The notes under the pieces: generated by a model
Database searches by the model: none
Seen by the model: the letters and a program-made list of their open reading frames with translations, nothing else
What the model was told of the DNA's origin: nothing
Translations under genes and position numbers: made by a program
Assembly: GCA_030544215.1 (NCBI GenBank)
Contig: JARZZO010000006.1
Location: 53,668,501 to 53,732,500, forward strand
Direction of reading: 5' to 3'
DNA: 64,000 bases
Origin: Zantedeschia hybrid cultivar
Lineage: Eukaryota; Streptophyta; Magnoliopsida; Alismatales; Araceae
In this document: positions 1 through 11,541 of the stretch, in pieces
Layout of the letters: every line of letters begins with the position of its first letter
Position numbering within the stretch: the first letter of the stretch is position 1

Positions 1-1331
1 GAACCTCACTCAAACAATTATAAGACAACATAAAATCACCCGAAGGAACCTCTACCATCAGTCCATCAGACATCTCATCAACGGGTGCAGAAAGAATATC
101 TACGAACTGCTCAGAAATAAAAGAATGCGAAGCACCCGAATCAATTAGCACATGAGCAGAGTTCCCAAGGACAGAAAGTGTACCTTCTACCAAGTTGGAC
201 GCACGAGCCTCCTTCCTGGTGATAGCTAGAACTCTCCCCTAGGTCCTCGGCTTCTTCTGATCACCTGGCCTTTGCCCCTGACCATGCCCCTGCGGGCAAT
301 ACCTCGCCAAATGGCCCTACTGGCCACCAGTATAGCACCTCCCAAAAAATGCAGGACACTGAGCCCCACCGTGAGTACCACCGCAATGTCGACAAGCTGC
401 CGGAAGCCTCTGAGCTGTCTCCTACTGAGCACTGGACACCGACTGACTCTGCTGGCTCTGCCTGGGTCTACTACTACCACTGTTGCTGCCACCGCCTCGG
501 AAGAACCTCCTGAATCTAGAGCCGAGTGAAGATGATCCTGATCCGGACGAAGGAGTTGTTGATGATGTTGTCTTTCCCCTGCCATGAACTGGCCCCTGAG
601 TAGTCAGTCCCCTCTCCCGAGCTGACTGATCATGTTGTGCCTCTACTGCCGTGACACACCTAACCGCCGATGCCAAATCTGTACAACAGTGGGATGCCAC
701 AAAACTCCTCAAATTGGACCTCAGTCCATCCACAAACCTCTCAGTCCGGCGCTCCTCGTCTCCTGAAATAAAAGGCACAAACCTCCCAAGTGAAACAAAC
801 TTCATATAATATTCAAGCACTGTCATGCTTCCTTGGGGTCAACTCCATAAATTCCCTCTCCTCGGCCCTCTGGACTTGCCTAGGGAAGTACTGCACGTTG
901 AATTCTTTCACGAAAGTCTCCCATGGGATCTCCCTGAGATTCCTATCCGCATATGACAAACTCTTCAAAGTGGTCCACCAGTCGTAGGCATCATCCTTCA
1001 ACATGAAGGTAGCCAACGGAGTCCTTTCAACCGCCGCACAATCCATAGTATCAAAAGTCTTCTCCATCTCCTTCAACCAATGAACAACCTCATCAGGGTC
1101 GAGACGACCGGTAAAATGAGGCGGCTTCAGCTTCAGGAATCTCTCTAGAGCAACTGAAGGCCCTCCCCGAGCACTAGAACTCTCACTAGGGTCTCGGGTC
1201 TAATATCTAGCCATCGTGTCCACCATAGCTTCCATGAAACATACTCAACCATACTCGGCCTACTGGCCTCAGATCCACTAGGGCCATCTCCCCGCTCTCT
1301 AATGACTGGCATCCTCTTCTTGGGAGCCATC
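1..1331 (-). pseudogene. gag-pol: G1 gag and N-terminal protease, frameshifted
   Basis: The gag would start at the ATG whose complement ends at 1331 and encode the capsid and nucleocapsid of the virus-like particle. The reading frame is broken into blocks at about 1145-1330, 813-1076 and 422-826. The blocks hold a typical retrotransposon gag domain with the conserved WW and FxxxF spacing. A zinc-knuckle remnant with GHLARYC lies near 283-345 and is crossed by a stop. An aspartic protease follows at the left edge, with its active-site triad in DSGAS at about 128-142. Multiple frame changes make it a pseudogene. The family is secure; the exact lineage is not. Confidence 0.85.
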
Positions 1332-1473
1332 TAATCGCCTACAATCACAAAAATCGAAAAGTTCTAATTAGAGTCCTAAAACCTACACTACCGTCGTGCC
1401 TGTATGGGGTAATGTAATTACTTCCCGAAATTACAATATTTAACCTAGTATTCATTTATTTGCCAGACCGAAT

Positions 1474-1485
1474 GCTCTGATACCA
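1474..1485 (-). other. G1 primer-binding site (initiator tRNA-Met)
   Basis: On the minus strand the bases TGGTATCAGAGC follow two bases after the LTR end. They are complementary to the 3' end of plant initiator tRNA-Met, the usual first-strand primer for many gypsy and copia elements. Confidence 0.9.
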
Positions 1486-2483
1486 ACTGTAACAACCCGC
1501 CACCCTATAATCGGGGATCCGATTACTAAATGGGTACCTAATCATTAATTTAGAGCGAAACCAGGATCTTGATAAGTCTGGGAAATAAATAATAAACTAA
1601 GCTAAACATTCACATCGCATTGAATTACAAAGGAAATGCAGGAATTAAAAATTATTACAATGCGACTCGACTCAGCAAATAATTACATACTCCAACAGAA
1701 AGGAAATAATTAAGCATACAGGCCAGAAAATAAAATGACAACTACATCGGGGCATACCCCAGAGCAACGGCTGCTGGCGCGCGACCCAAAGCAACACCTT
1801 CCTCGCTACGCCTACCTGGAACCCTCATCTGAAAACCATAGGGGTAAGTCTTATTGAAAAGACTGAGTAGGGATCTTCGATCCCCACTGCCCACTCACGC
1901 ACCCACAAGTACAGCAACACAAATAAAGATAATTTAAGCAAGTAAAGCAGTAAACATAATTCCTAGATTTCGATATAAAACACATGCATTCGAAATATAA
2001 CATGCACAATTCTGAAACCATTCTACCACGGAGCCCACAACCAGCGTCTCGGCAAAACACGCCAACCACACGGCCGAACGCGAGAAACTCCGACCCGTTG
2101 AGACCAAACAGCAACCCCTCGGATAGCGCGCTGGCTACTACGGCCTGACAGGCTTCATGTGGTTCTGCTTCCCCCAGCACGAGTGACACTCCGAATGTAC
2201 CACTCCCACACCAATACTAGCTATATCCCGGGGTACACCAGGTGACCCTCTCTCTAGGCGTCACTCCGCCACTCCCACACCGTCGCCGTGTCACTCCCAC
2301 CCCGACACAGGGTGCCTAAGCGCTAACAACTGTCACTCTAGGCCCACGATCGTACAAAACACAACACGGTGCGATCCGATCACATAGAACCCATCGTCAT
2401 TGAGTACATTTCTAAGCATGCAATTAACTAAACTATCTAACAATATAAACACGTGCTAATTGTAGGGATTAATGGACTTCTGG

Positions 2484-3573
2484 TTTGAATCGCGTCGCCC
2501 AAGGCCGACGTCATTCAAACTTCCTAAACTGGTTCATGTGAAATCTGGCCTCTGAAAATGGCCTAAAACGTGTCAGCTATAGGGGTCGCCGTTTAAAAGG
2601 CGTCGCTGTCCTTAGTCGCCTGATAACGACAAAAACAGAGACAGGCCTCGGGGTGATCTGACTTAAAACGCGTCAGGCATGGAAGTCGCCGTTCAAAAGG
2701 CATCGTTGTCCCTGGACGCTCATCAGTCCAAAGACAGAGTCTGTTATTTGGACTAAATTTCGTTGCGGGTGGAAGACACCTTTCTAAAAGGCGTCGCTGT
2801 CCCCTGACGCCATTTAACCCTCACAGACAGGTTCTTCCTCCGCCATCTCCCAATCCACGGGGTGGGATTTCCTCACCCAAATCGTGTAAAAACACAAAAA
2901 AAGTGGAGAAGGAGGATAAGAACCTAAATACCCATTAAAATACCAAATTCTCATTACATGCAATTAGTATTTTCACCTCAAGAAAACTCATAAACATGCT
3001 CCAAAGCGGAAAAAATATGGTTTTTAAACGAAATACAACGGGGATCGTCACCCTACCGGTTTTTCGAACTCCTCTTAGCTCCAAGCCGCCAACCCGCCTC
3101 GCCACACGCCGTCGCCGGTACCACCGTGGACGCCGTTACTCCACCGGGACGTCGGCCACCGTCCGGAGAGAAAAATGTCGTAAAGGAGATGGTGGTGGTA
3201 GTGGTGGGAGTTAGGAGGTTGATGCGGTGGAGGGAGAGAAGAAATAGAGGGAGGAAAGCAAGGAGAGGGGGAAGGGATTCGCCGGAGGGGGGAGAGGAGA
3301 GAGAAGAGAAAAGAGAGAATGAGGGAAAGGAGGGAGGGTTCTCATGGTCAAATAGAAGCTAGGGAAAACGCGTCGTCCAAGCCCGACGTCATTCAGATGA
3401 CAAGACCGGACCATACTCTGACAAACCAAACTCGTACTCTAAATGGCGTCATCTATACAAGACGCCATTCAGACGATAAGACCGAGGCCGTACTCTCGCA
3501 TCCCAAGGCCAGCCCACGTGGCGCCCACATGGCATAGCCTGAAACACGTCCACATTGATGGATGCCGTTTAAA
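2484..3573. repeat. GCGTC/GACGC palindromic modules in G1 LTR
   Basis: Clear copies lie at 2484-2519, 2563-2596, 2663-2696, 2784-2817, 3365-3395, 3438-3473 and 3540-3573. The arms are near-complementary: for example TTTGAAT and ATTCAAA flank CGTCG and CGACG at 2484-2519, and AATGGCGTC pairs with GACGCCATT at 3438-3473. The same module occurs in the Tat elements T-A and T-C. Confidence 0.75.
2563..2850. repeat. Three degenerate tandem repeats of about 95 bp in G1 LTR
   Basis: Units start near 2563, 2663 and 2754. Each contains, in order, a TAAAACGYGTC-like arm, a GTCGCC or equivalent, a TAAAAGGCGTCG-like arm, TGTCC and an ACAGAGACAGG-like tail. Divergence is high, so the units were recognised by order of motifs rather than by identity. 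Confidence 0.65.
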
Positions 3574-3693
3574 CTATGTCTCGAAAGCTTGACACGAAAA
3601 GGAAACTAAGTCTCAGCCCCACCAGGGCCCAAACTAAGGAATCCGACCCCGAAAACTGACCCAATAACCGGATCCGAAACCTCAATCCTTACA

Positions 3694-6065
3694 CTTATTA
3701 TAGAATTTATGCCAAATATTTTGACATATAGGTCAATGTAACATCCTCATCAATCTATCATAATAGATTCGTATTTCCAATACGTGGGATGTTAAAACTA
3801 AACCTATTATGGAGGAAAACATAATGCTTTTACTGACAGTAACATCCTGATGTCATTCTCAATGACATAGATGCTATTATCACAAAGCATTATTAAAGCG
3901 GCCGTACTCCCACTGTCCCTTTTGAACACACACACAATTCATGATCATTCTTAATGATCACATAGTATTTGACCATTAAGTCAAAACTTTTATTACAACT
4001 TAGGAAGCTTCAGTTTGATTCAAAATGATCTTTGAAATCATAACTTGCTTCCTAGATATTCTAAAATCTTTAAAGTGTATCATATATATCCTTTCCTCAA
4101 ACACATTGAGAGAATGCTTTTCATATCCAACTGTCATCATCTTATCATTATGCTAGGCAGTTTTGGCAAGTAGAATTCTAATAAACTTATTAATGGTAAC
4201 CACTGAGAAAAACTTGTCTAAGTCAACAATTTGGCGTTGACCATTTCCTTCAGTTTACCATATAATTTTTAAGTAGTTTATTTATGCCAATCTTCATTCT
4301 GAAGATTTACTTACTTTAGTTACAATACACTCTAACAATACTATCAAGTTCTGAACTCAATAGTAGTAATGGACTATGGCTTAAAATTCTTAACTACTTG
4401 CTAATCTCAAAGTTATAATTACAGAGAGCATCATCATAGATTTTATATCATAATTTACATCTTTAAGCTCCTCTCATGTGCGTTATGAGTGGTTCCAAAC
4501 AACTAAAGATTATCTAATAATCTTATGTTAACTTGTGGATCTAAAACATCTTCTAGTTTTATTAGCTCCCACTGTCTTCTCTGAGGACATACTCATCTTC
4601 ATAGAAGACAGCTTTCAAGACGATAATTATTTCATTATCGCCTGGCCAATAAATGTAATGTCCAAACTCTTTAAACATTTTACAAATTCACATCACGGTA
4701 TAACTTGACTTTAAAATCAGGTTTATTTATAATTTACATCTCATATGAATTATTTGGTTTTCATATCTTATATGGACACACACTGACTTATTTGAAACCA
4801 TCTGTAAGGTATGGACATCTAATGTTCATACTCATGTTCAAAAAGATATAAGAATTAGACAAATCTTATTATGTATTGCACCATATCTTAATAAGGTGAA
4901 ATTCCTCATTCTATCATATTATTATGATGTACAATGAGGATCAATCGAACGAGGATACAATTATCCTGTTAATGATTTATGTGAATCATATACTTAAGTA
5001 TTAATTTCTTTGATCAAATAAAAAATTCTAATACTTCATATTGATCTTATACCTTAATCTATCAGATGCATTCGTCTTGTACTTCAATAAGTACGTACAG
5101 TCAAATCATTCTAAGAGTAAACTATAAAGTAAGTCAATAGGAGTGATTATCTTTGGCCTTAAGAGGATATTGAGCTATTTACATCAGTATGTATTAGCGC
5201 TAATAATTTCTTATTTTACAACCATATGTACAATACCATAGATAATCAGGATTCACACAGTTTATTTCTATAGGAGACTTGTGAACATTCATCACATAAA
5301 ATGTCACATCAATAATCTATAGTACATTGACTTATCGAACAACTATTGTTCCTTCTCAGTCAATATTATTCACTTTTATAATTCTTGATGTCTTATGGAA
5401 CTAAATAACAATTATTCAGTTTCATATTAGATTCCTATATGCAAGGATTTACTGTCTGACAGTAACCCATGCATATCTTGAACTATTATTGAGTCTAACT
5501 CAACACTTACATTTTCTCAATTTCCTTTTACTTGTCTAAGTCTGCATACTATCGTAGCTCTGAGAATCATTTCCAATATCTCATATTGGAGATGCTAATT
5601 CTCTAATAGATATGTAAAAGGTTGATAATAAGAATATCTGAAACTCCTTTCAAGTTTCATATTCGTTTTGTTTTTATCAATATCCTTATATTGGTCGCAG
5701 TGGGAGAACTGCTACTTCTCTATCTCAGCTGACCTTCCTTTATCCTTTCAGGTGTGGGTTCGACCGTTTAAAATCTTACCACTTGCCTTTCTCAAAGCTA
5801 TATCATAAATACCTCTTCATCTTGGTCTATCCAAGTAAAAGATTTCATAATAATCATTGCTTTTCAAAAAGGCATATCATGAGTACTTCTTCACCTTGGT
5901 CTATCCAAGTAAGAGGATTCATGATATCTGATTAGGATAGTGACTTTCACTTGGTCCCGAAGACATTCTTCAGAGTTTTTCTAGTCAATCTGATAATGAG
6001 AAGTATTGACATCCAATATTCCAAAATCTCGAATAAACGACATTTTAGTGAATGAAGGAAATGAC
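3694..6065 (-). pseudogene. C1 gag-pol remnant (RT, integrase, gag), non-coding and hairpin-rich
   Basis: No open frame survives, but short blocks still align in frame with C2 and C3. One is the SxVLxIRIYxDR block of reverse transcriptase at about 3739-3796; another is the block equivalent to NEDEPCVYKK at about 3900-3985. The stretch is unusually full of short palindromes, such as TGATCATT/AATGATCA at 3942-3960, TCCAATA/TATTGGA near 5573-5593, ACTGT/ACAGT near 5450, and CTTGGTC-type hairpins at 5820-5930. Several match hairpins at the same alignment position in C2 and C3 but with both arms changed. The gag start should lie near 6060 by analogy with C2. Confidence 0.65.
3739..3794 (-). other. 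Three-way-junction palindrome in C1 RT remnant
   Basis: An outer stem TAACATCC (3739-3746) pairs with GGATGTTA (3787-3794). Inside it are two hairpins: AATCTAT/ATAGATT (3752-3769) and CGTATT/AATACG (3770-3784). The same three stems occur in C3 at 53424-53479 with paired substitutions in the outer stem and in one inner stem. Confidence 0.75.
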
Positions 6066-6214
6066 GTGATTTAAGCAGATAGTTCTTATAATTCAATTAT
6101 AGTCTTTTATCTTGAATTATTTCCCACTATTAATCGACGAACTGTATAACCTTCAAGTATACAGAACGGAAGACTCCTATGGTCTCCTAGTGAGGATCAG
6201 AATCTCCAAGAATC

Positions 6215-6541
6215 ATAGTATGACTTCGGGTAAACACATAGTATCATACTATTATCTTAGAGCAACCATCTTATGGTAACTACAACTCCTTACAATATCC
6301 AATCATATTTTGGCTCCCAAGTCTTTAATGGTCCCGGGTAAACACAGTAGACCATTATCCCTGGTCTAAGCTTTACCATCAATACGTGACAGAGTAGAGT
6401 AAGAATGTAGCTCCCAGGAAAACACGAGAATAGCTACACCGTTCCTCTATTCCAATCTCATGGCATCATGATCCCATAGTTAATAGTCCTTTTATCAAAT
6501 GGTGGCGGATCTCGGATAAACATATAAAAATTATCATCATT
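6215..6541 (-). repeat. Four C1 leader stem-loops with constant loop CGGGTAAACAC
   Basis: Stem-loops lie at 6215-6252 (ATAGTATGA/TCATACTAT), 6327-6356 (AATGGTC/GACCATT), 6406-6438 (TGTAGCT/AGCTACA) and about 6497-6541 (with G-U pairs). The loops share CGGGTAAACAC or a close variant, while each stem has its own sequence. The position matches the stem-loops of C2 and C3, whose core is different. Confidence 0.75.
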
Positions 6542-7739
6542 AAATCAAGTTCTAAGAACTATATTGATGGAAAGACACGGTGCATTCTCAATGACTCGCG
6601 CTTCGGCTTAGACTTTATGTTGAAGGTTTTGTTTATATTAAGTTGGTCTCATCCTAGGTGATAGTTTATAAATAAATCGTATATATTTAACTATACCTAG
6701 ATATTAGCAATCGATTCATAATAAAAAACTAAAAGACATGCATCAACCATACATGTTCATTATGTGGTCATGGACAACACGGTGATTAACTGGAGCCATA
6801 CAATTAATCACCACAACTATATAACAATTATATAATCTAAACATGCAAACACGCAGGCACTAGTGATCTCATCTCATTTCGCCTTCCTAGTTGCATTTGT
6901 GGATCATCTTCGCCTCTCCTCGGCCGGCGCAATCAATTACAAATAATATTAATTTAGAAACAATTTCAAATACAAATAAATTATAAGAGAAAGCCTTATA
7001 GCCAAGTACAATAATGGAGGGAGATCAAATTACAATGGAAGAGAGAGAGGGAGGCACGCAGACCTCATTAATTAACAATTAATTAACCCACTCAAATTTT
7101 AAAATGATCCACATAAACCACATACCAACACATGATATGATATAAACAAAGTGCATGTCAATGACCACTTCAAATTTTAACCATCCACATATGATAAAGT
7201 ACATCACATGAAAGTTAAAATTTTGAAAATTAATAATTTTGGTTTTCATAAAACCTTGGTACCAATCAAAATTGGATAAATTTGGATTTAGAAAATCTTA
7301 TTTTCTAACATGCAATAAATCTAATTTAAAGCATCAAACACATCAACATGTGCAAATAAAGCTAAAATTAAAATTTTAAAATATTCCGTGCACAATTTAG
7401 AACAATACTAAATTGATTAATCGAACACTTAGATTAATCTTAAATTACATTAATAACAATTATTAATGCGAAACAGTCTAACATTTAGATAGAATTAAAA
7501 ATTTATGAATAACACTTATAAAATAATTTCTAATTCCTATTTTAATTCATTAACAATTCCTTGTTAATAAACCCCTTTTTATTAAATGATATTTCTTAAT
7601 AACAATTAATAAGAAATAATAATTAGAACAATTCTAATTAAAATAGTCTAACAATTAGACTTAATTTAATCTTTTAATAACTTTTATAAAAGATCGAATT
7701 CCAAGTAGATTAGATCAACAGTAAACTTAAATTAAGAGA

Positions 7740-8125
7740 TTTATGAGAATAATAATTAACTATCTCAATAACTATTATTAAGAGTGAATTATATACCTTA
7801 ATAACCTTTGATTAAGGTGTATTCTCAAGAGATAATTAACTCTATTAATAACCTTTACTAAGAGTTAATTAATCACCTAATAACTTTTATTAAGTGTCCT
7901 TTAATTAAAACAATAATTTCATAACAACATTTGCTAAGAAATTAATACATTAATCTAATCACTTAACTTAAATAAATATTAACAACATTTGTTAAATATT
8001 TTTAAGGTCACAATTTGAAATAATTAACAACACTTGTTAACATTAATTTAATATCATATCTTAAATTTTAAATCCCTTTAGCAACTTAATTTAAAACTAA
8101 TTAACAACACTTGTTAATTAATTCA
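7740..8125. repeat. AT-rich hairpin array in C1 leader
   Basis: Successive short hairpins share a loop of the AACAACACTTGTT or AATAACCTTTATT type, with stems that differ. Examples are ACCTTAAT/ATTAAGGT at 7796-7819 and an 11-bp stem TTAATTAACAA/TTGTTAATTAA at 8098-8122. It corresponds in position to the array at 49085-49538 in C3. Confidence 0.65.
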
Positions 8126-9111
8126 AGATCATATCTTTATTAATAACCCCATTAAAAGATCACATCTTCATAAATTAATCCTTTAAGATCATATCTTAAA
8201 AAATTAATCTACTATGACTCAAAATTTTGAACTCAATGTTTAAAACATTTAGTAAACATTCTAGAATTTAAATTTTGAGTTAATAGATAGAGGTTTAATT
8301 AATAAAAGGGCTTTATGGGTAAAAGGGGTTAATGGGCTCGGGCTGAATGGGCCTAGTGGGTCTGGGCCAAGGGCTACCAGGGCCGGACCAGGCACGCCTT
8401 GGTTCGAGCTAGGCGCCAGCTGGCCCAACAAGGTCTAGCGCCTAGCACGCCCGGCCCGGGCCCAATTGGTCCCGGTCGAGCCGGCCCAGTCTGGTCTCCA
8501 GCCCGCCTGGACAGGGCGCTCGGGACCACCCAGTCCAGCGCCTAGTGCCTGGCTCGGCCGGCCCCCTCCCCATCTAGGGTTTCTGCCCCTCTTTCTTATG
8601 CAGGTTTCTTGCGGTTTGGGGGGGCGCCACCGCCAGAGATGGCCACTAGGCCGCCGAGAAACAGCAAAGGGGTGTGGCCCCTTTCACCCCCGACGCTGGC
8701 GATGGCCGGCCGGCGACCCAAGTGCCGCCAGTGGTCCCAAAAAGGCCACGGTTTGGACTGATTTTAACCATGCCTTTCCTTCCCTAATCTTTCCAACTAT
8801 TGAGAAATCAGACAGAAGGGGGCTCACCGTCGGTCCCTGCCGCCCAGCACAGGTCCTAGGGAGTTTGCAGAGGCCACCGGTCATACCAATCTCCACCATG
8901 GAGGTGGTCGTACTCCATCAAAGGTACATCGAAGCACATAAAAGCTATTTCCTTATCTCTATGAAGAACACCCTGAAACCCCATTAAAAATATAAATCGA
9001 ACATCGTATGTTCGTTTCATGAAGGATTTTTGGTGCGGGAAAAATAAATATAGCATGGAATTTATTTAGAATATTAATTTCATCGTCCCGAAGAGGATCA
9101 GAGCGGAACCT

Positions 9112-9124
9112 GGCTTTGATACCA
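9112..9124 (-). other. C1 primer-binding site (initiator tRNA-Met)
   Basis: The minus strand reads TGGTATCAAAGCC one base inside the LTR. It matches the initiator tRNA-Met complement with one change from the C2 and C3 sites. Confidence 0.85.
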
Positions 9125-9125
9125 C

Positions 9126-10348
9126 TGTTGGGATCCGTAAGGGACGCGAAGAACATAGCGGAAATCAAGAATAAATTCTCATTCGATGCCTATTGATCTG
9201 ATTCGGAACAAAAAACAAGAACCAAAAAATCAGGTGTAATCATATTACCGTGCGCGGATTCGAATCCGCTTCCATCTTGGTTCCGTCGAGGCGATGCCAC
9301 GAGCCGCACAAATGTCCAGCCTCCAGCGGTATCCACGCGATCCTCCGCGGTGGTTCGTCCTCGCTCCCTCGTCCATATCAGCTTGCTCGCTGAAGATCCG
9401 TCGCCGCAACGACGTTCGAAAACCTGCGGAGACTATCCCGGTGCCTCGAACAGGGCACCCAGAGGAGGAGGAGAGAGAAAGGGAGGTGGCCAGCATGGGG
9501 AAACCTTAGAGCTTTTGCCCAGGGTTTCTAAACAGCGCATATATATATATTAACTCGGTGTGACTTTTCACAAAAGTCCCCGAGTTAATATAAATCCCAC
9601 TTAAATACTACCGACTGAGACTCTTATTGCGTGTGACACTCTAGACCTATTAACCAGTCTGGTTTTCAGCCTGTTAAGTCCAATAACTAGTTATTGACTT
9701 ATTATAATTAATTAATATCTAGATATTAACTAATTACTTAACCGAATTAACATCTCATGTGAATTCGGTCAGACTTCCGATCAAGTTGGGTGCCAAGCAA
9801 CACCGCATGCTCCCAGAAGGTAATGGGGTTCAATAACCCACTCATGGAACTTGTCCGTCCACAATTACCGCGTGGCTATAATCCTTCATTCACACAATGC
9901 TCTCGAATTAACCTAGCGTATGGTCAACTGTCAAACCCTAGATGGTAAACTCACTTGTATTAGATTCCGCTGAACAATATCCGAAAACATCTTTTCCGAT
10001 ATTGTTTCTGCTCTGGCCAGAGACTCCTGCAAATTTATTCTAGAGCATTCTCTCTCCAGTTACCTAAGAGCGAACGATCCTTTATTGAACACACAATCAC
10101 CTTCGAAGGTCTTCCGCTGGACCTGATCCTTGACTATTAGAGATCCTGTGGATAGAGATTCGTAGGTCAAGGTCAAAGTTCAGAAATCCACCGACAAGCT
10201 GTCTTTAGTGTCTCAAGTCCAAGGATCAACCACTCCACTGTAACAATGAATCAAGCCGGTTGACAGTCAAGTAAATTACCATTCGGCGATTCATGTCGGA
10301 TCAGTTCAGTGAACTCATTCCCCAATGAGCACCTATAGGTTTACCATT
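9126..10348 (-). repeat. C1 5' LTR, truncated by insertion of T-A
   Basis: The LTR end is fixed at 9126 by the primer site and reads TGTTGGG on the plus strand. It resembles the C2 LTR along its length: the CTCTCGAATT/CGATAACGCA region, the phrase TGAACTCATTC near 10310 and GAGCACC near 10328. It stops at 10348, where the T-A LTR begins, so about 330 bp expected from the C2 LTR are missing. An AT-rich TATA-like run lies at 9538-9551. Confidence 0.8.
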
Positions 10349-11112
10349 TGTGAGTGCTCAAATAGTGATGTGTGATTATCATGAAAAATTTGTTGATTAA
10401 ATGACAAATAAACCTATTAAAAACTATGTGATCGCCAGAAACTTTTGACTAAAAAGTTTCAAAGACAAAAATTGATCGCTTACCTGTTTTGGACGTGGGA
10501 GATGTTGAAGTTCTTGATTCTCCTCTTTCAGCCGGTTGAAGAAAAAGAGCCCTTCTAACTTTGTTCTTGCTTTGAAGGCTGATTGGGCTTTGAAGATTGT
10601 CCAGATTTCCTTGTTGATTCCTTCCTTTTTGATCTTCTTTGTACCATGCAAAGAAAAAAATAAAAGAGAAAGAACAATAAGAACTTAAATAGTGGTAGTA
10701 TCAATAATTCTAATCATGCAACTCAAACAAATGAACTCACTTGTTTATGGTCTTTGAAACCCCTTAACATGTGGGTTGGAAAATAATGCTAGTGAGTGTG
10801 TGTGGCATAAAGTGATGAGAAATTATGAACTAATATGCTGGAATCAATGAAAATATGAGCAAGATGTGCAGAAATTTATTAAGAAGAAATAAGTTGGATG
10901 GCCTTTGGAAAGCCTTGGTTCTTAAATGGATGAAGAAAGGACAAAGAGAAGACGAAGCTTGCTTCAAGACTCCTAGAAGTAGTAGCAGCACCTCGATCCT
11001 TCAGCATTTGGACGTCATTTTCTTCTCAGATTCTTTAAAAGATTTCCACTTAAAATCTTCACTAACTTGCTAATAATTTTCGCACTAACTTTTACCCCCT
11101 TAAGGGCTTGTG

Positions 11113-11120
11113 TATTTATA
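11113..11120 (-). promoter_or_regulatory. TATA box of T-A LTR
   Basis: TATAAATA on the minus strand lies about 120 bp downstream of the last palindromic module and at the same place as in the T-C LTR. It marks the U3/R part of the LTR. Confidence 0.7.
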
Positions 11121-11242
11121 GGCTTAAGTTCAAGACTCTCTCGTGCTTCCGTAGTTACTTATGGATTAACATGAAAGAGTTTGAAGCCAATCCAACCAAG
11201 AAACAGATAAACACAGCTTAATTTATCATTATCTGTAATTAC

Positions 11243-11541
11243 CTAAAACGCGTCACCCGTTGGAGACGTCTTTTAGCTTAATTAAGATAAGGATAAACAT
11301 CGGGAAGAAGAAACATAATCAGTTTAGGAAACCTAAATGACGTTGTGAAGAGCAGACGTCTTTTAGTTTATTAATAAATTAGTTAAAAATCAGATTAAAA
11401 ATCAAAATAAGAATAAATCCTAAATGGCGTCTTCACAGGTCGACGTCTTTTAGAATTTCTCATATTTGATTAAAAATCTGAGTTAAAATGAATTTCATTA
11501 ATAAACTTAAATGATATATGTCTGATCCGATGTCATTTAAA
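11243..11541. repeat. Four palindromic modules in T-A LTR U3
   Basis: Modules at 11243-11276, 11333-11366, 11420-11453 and about 11506-11541 are each about 34 bp and start 86 to 90 bp apart. Arms are of the CTAAAACGCGTC and GACGTCTTTTAG type. The last copy is degenerate. They lie just upstream of the TATA box in the minus direction. Confidence 0.8.

Larger units (their letters stand above)
1..3693 (-). mobile_element. G1: truncated Ty3/gypsy retrotransposon (chromovirus/Tekay-like)
   Basis: A minus-strand gypsy element enters from the left edge. It shows, in transcription order, a 5' LTR (3693 down to 1488), an initiator tRNA-Met primer site, gag with a zinc knuckle and the first part of an aspartic protease. 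The remaining pol gene and the 3' LTR lie outside the window. The right end abuts decayed copia sequence (C1), so G1 probably inserted into C1. The gag type and long LTR resemble Tekay/Del chromoviruses, but without integrase and chromodomain this lineage call is an inference. Confidence 0.85.
1488..3693 (-). repeat. G1 5' LTR (2206 bp)
   Basis: The LTR begins TGTAAGG and ends GTTACA on the minus strand, with short inverted termini. The end at 1488 is fixed by the adjacent primer site; the end at 3693 is set by the TG/CA rule and the change to copia-like sequence. The second LTR is outside the window, so the outer end could be off by a few bases. The LTR holds a set of GCGTC/GACGC palindromes (2484-3573), including three degenerate tandem units of about 95 bp between 2563 and 2850. 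A GA-rich stretch lies at 3225-3330. Confidence 0.8.
6066..9111 (-). other. C1 5' leader (about 3 kb, non-coding)
   Basis: This lies between the primer site and the presumed gag start. From the primer outward it holds a GC-rich block (about 8330-8900), an AT-rich hairpin array (7740-8125), low-complexity AT-rich DNA (6640-7700) with a CACGCAGACCTC stretch near 7053, and four stem-loops (6215-6541) next to gag. The same order is present in C2 and C3, so the layout is a family trait. The possible reading frame at 8466-8987 has no recognisable domain and is probably not translated. Confidence 0.7.
3694..10348 (-). mobile_element. C1: decayed Ty1/copia retrotransposon, truncated at both ends
   Basis: The order from right to left is 5' LTR (cut at 10348 by T-A), initiator tRNA-Met primer site, a 3 kb leader, and gag-pol remnants that end where G1 begins. 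Position-by-position likeness to C2 and C3 identifies it: the leader motif around gag, the cluster with CCCACTGTCTTCT near 4570, and RT-type sequence near 3739-3985. No open frame of useful length remains. It is the oldest element here, because two others have inserted into it. Confidence 0.8.

Noticed and set aside
8466..8987. 173-codon frame in C1 leader
   Set aside because: GC-rich, no domain, not conserved in C2 or C3 as a protein; likely chance.
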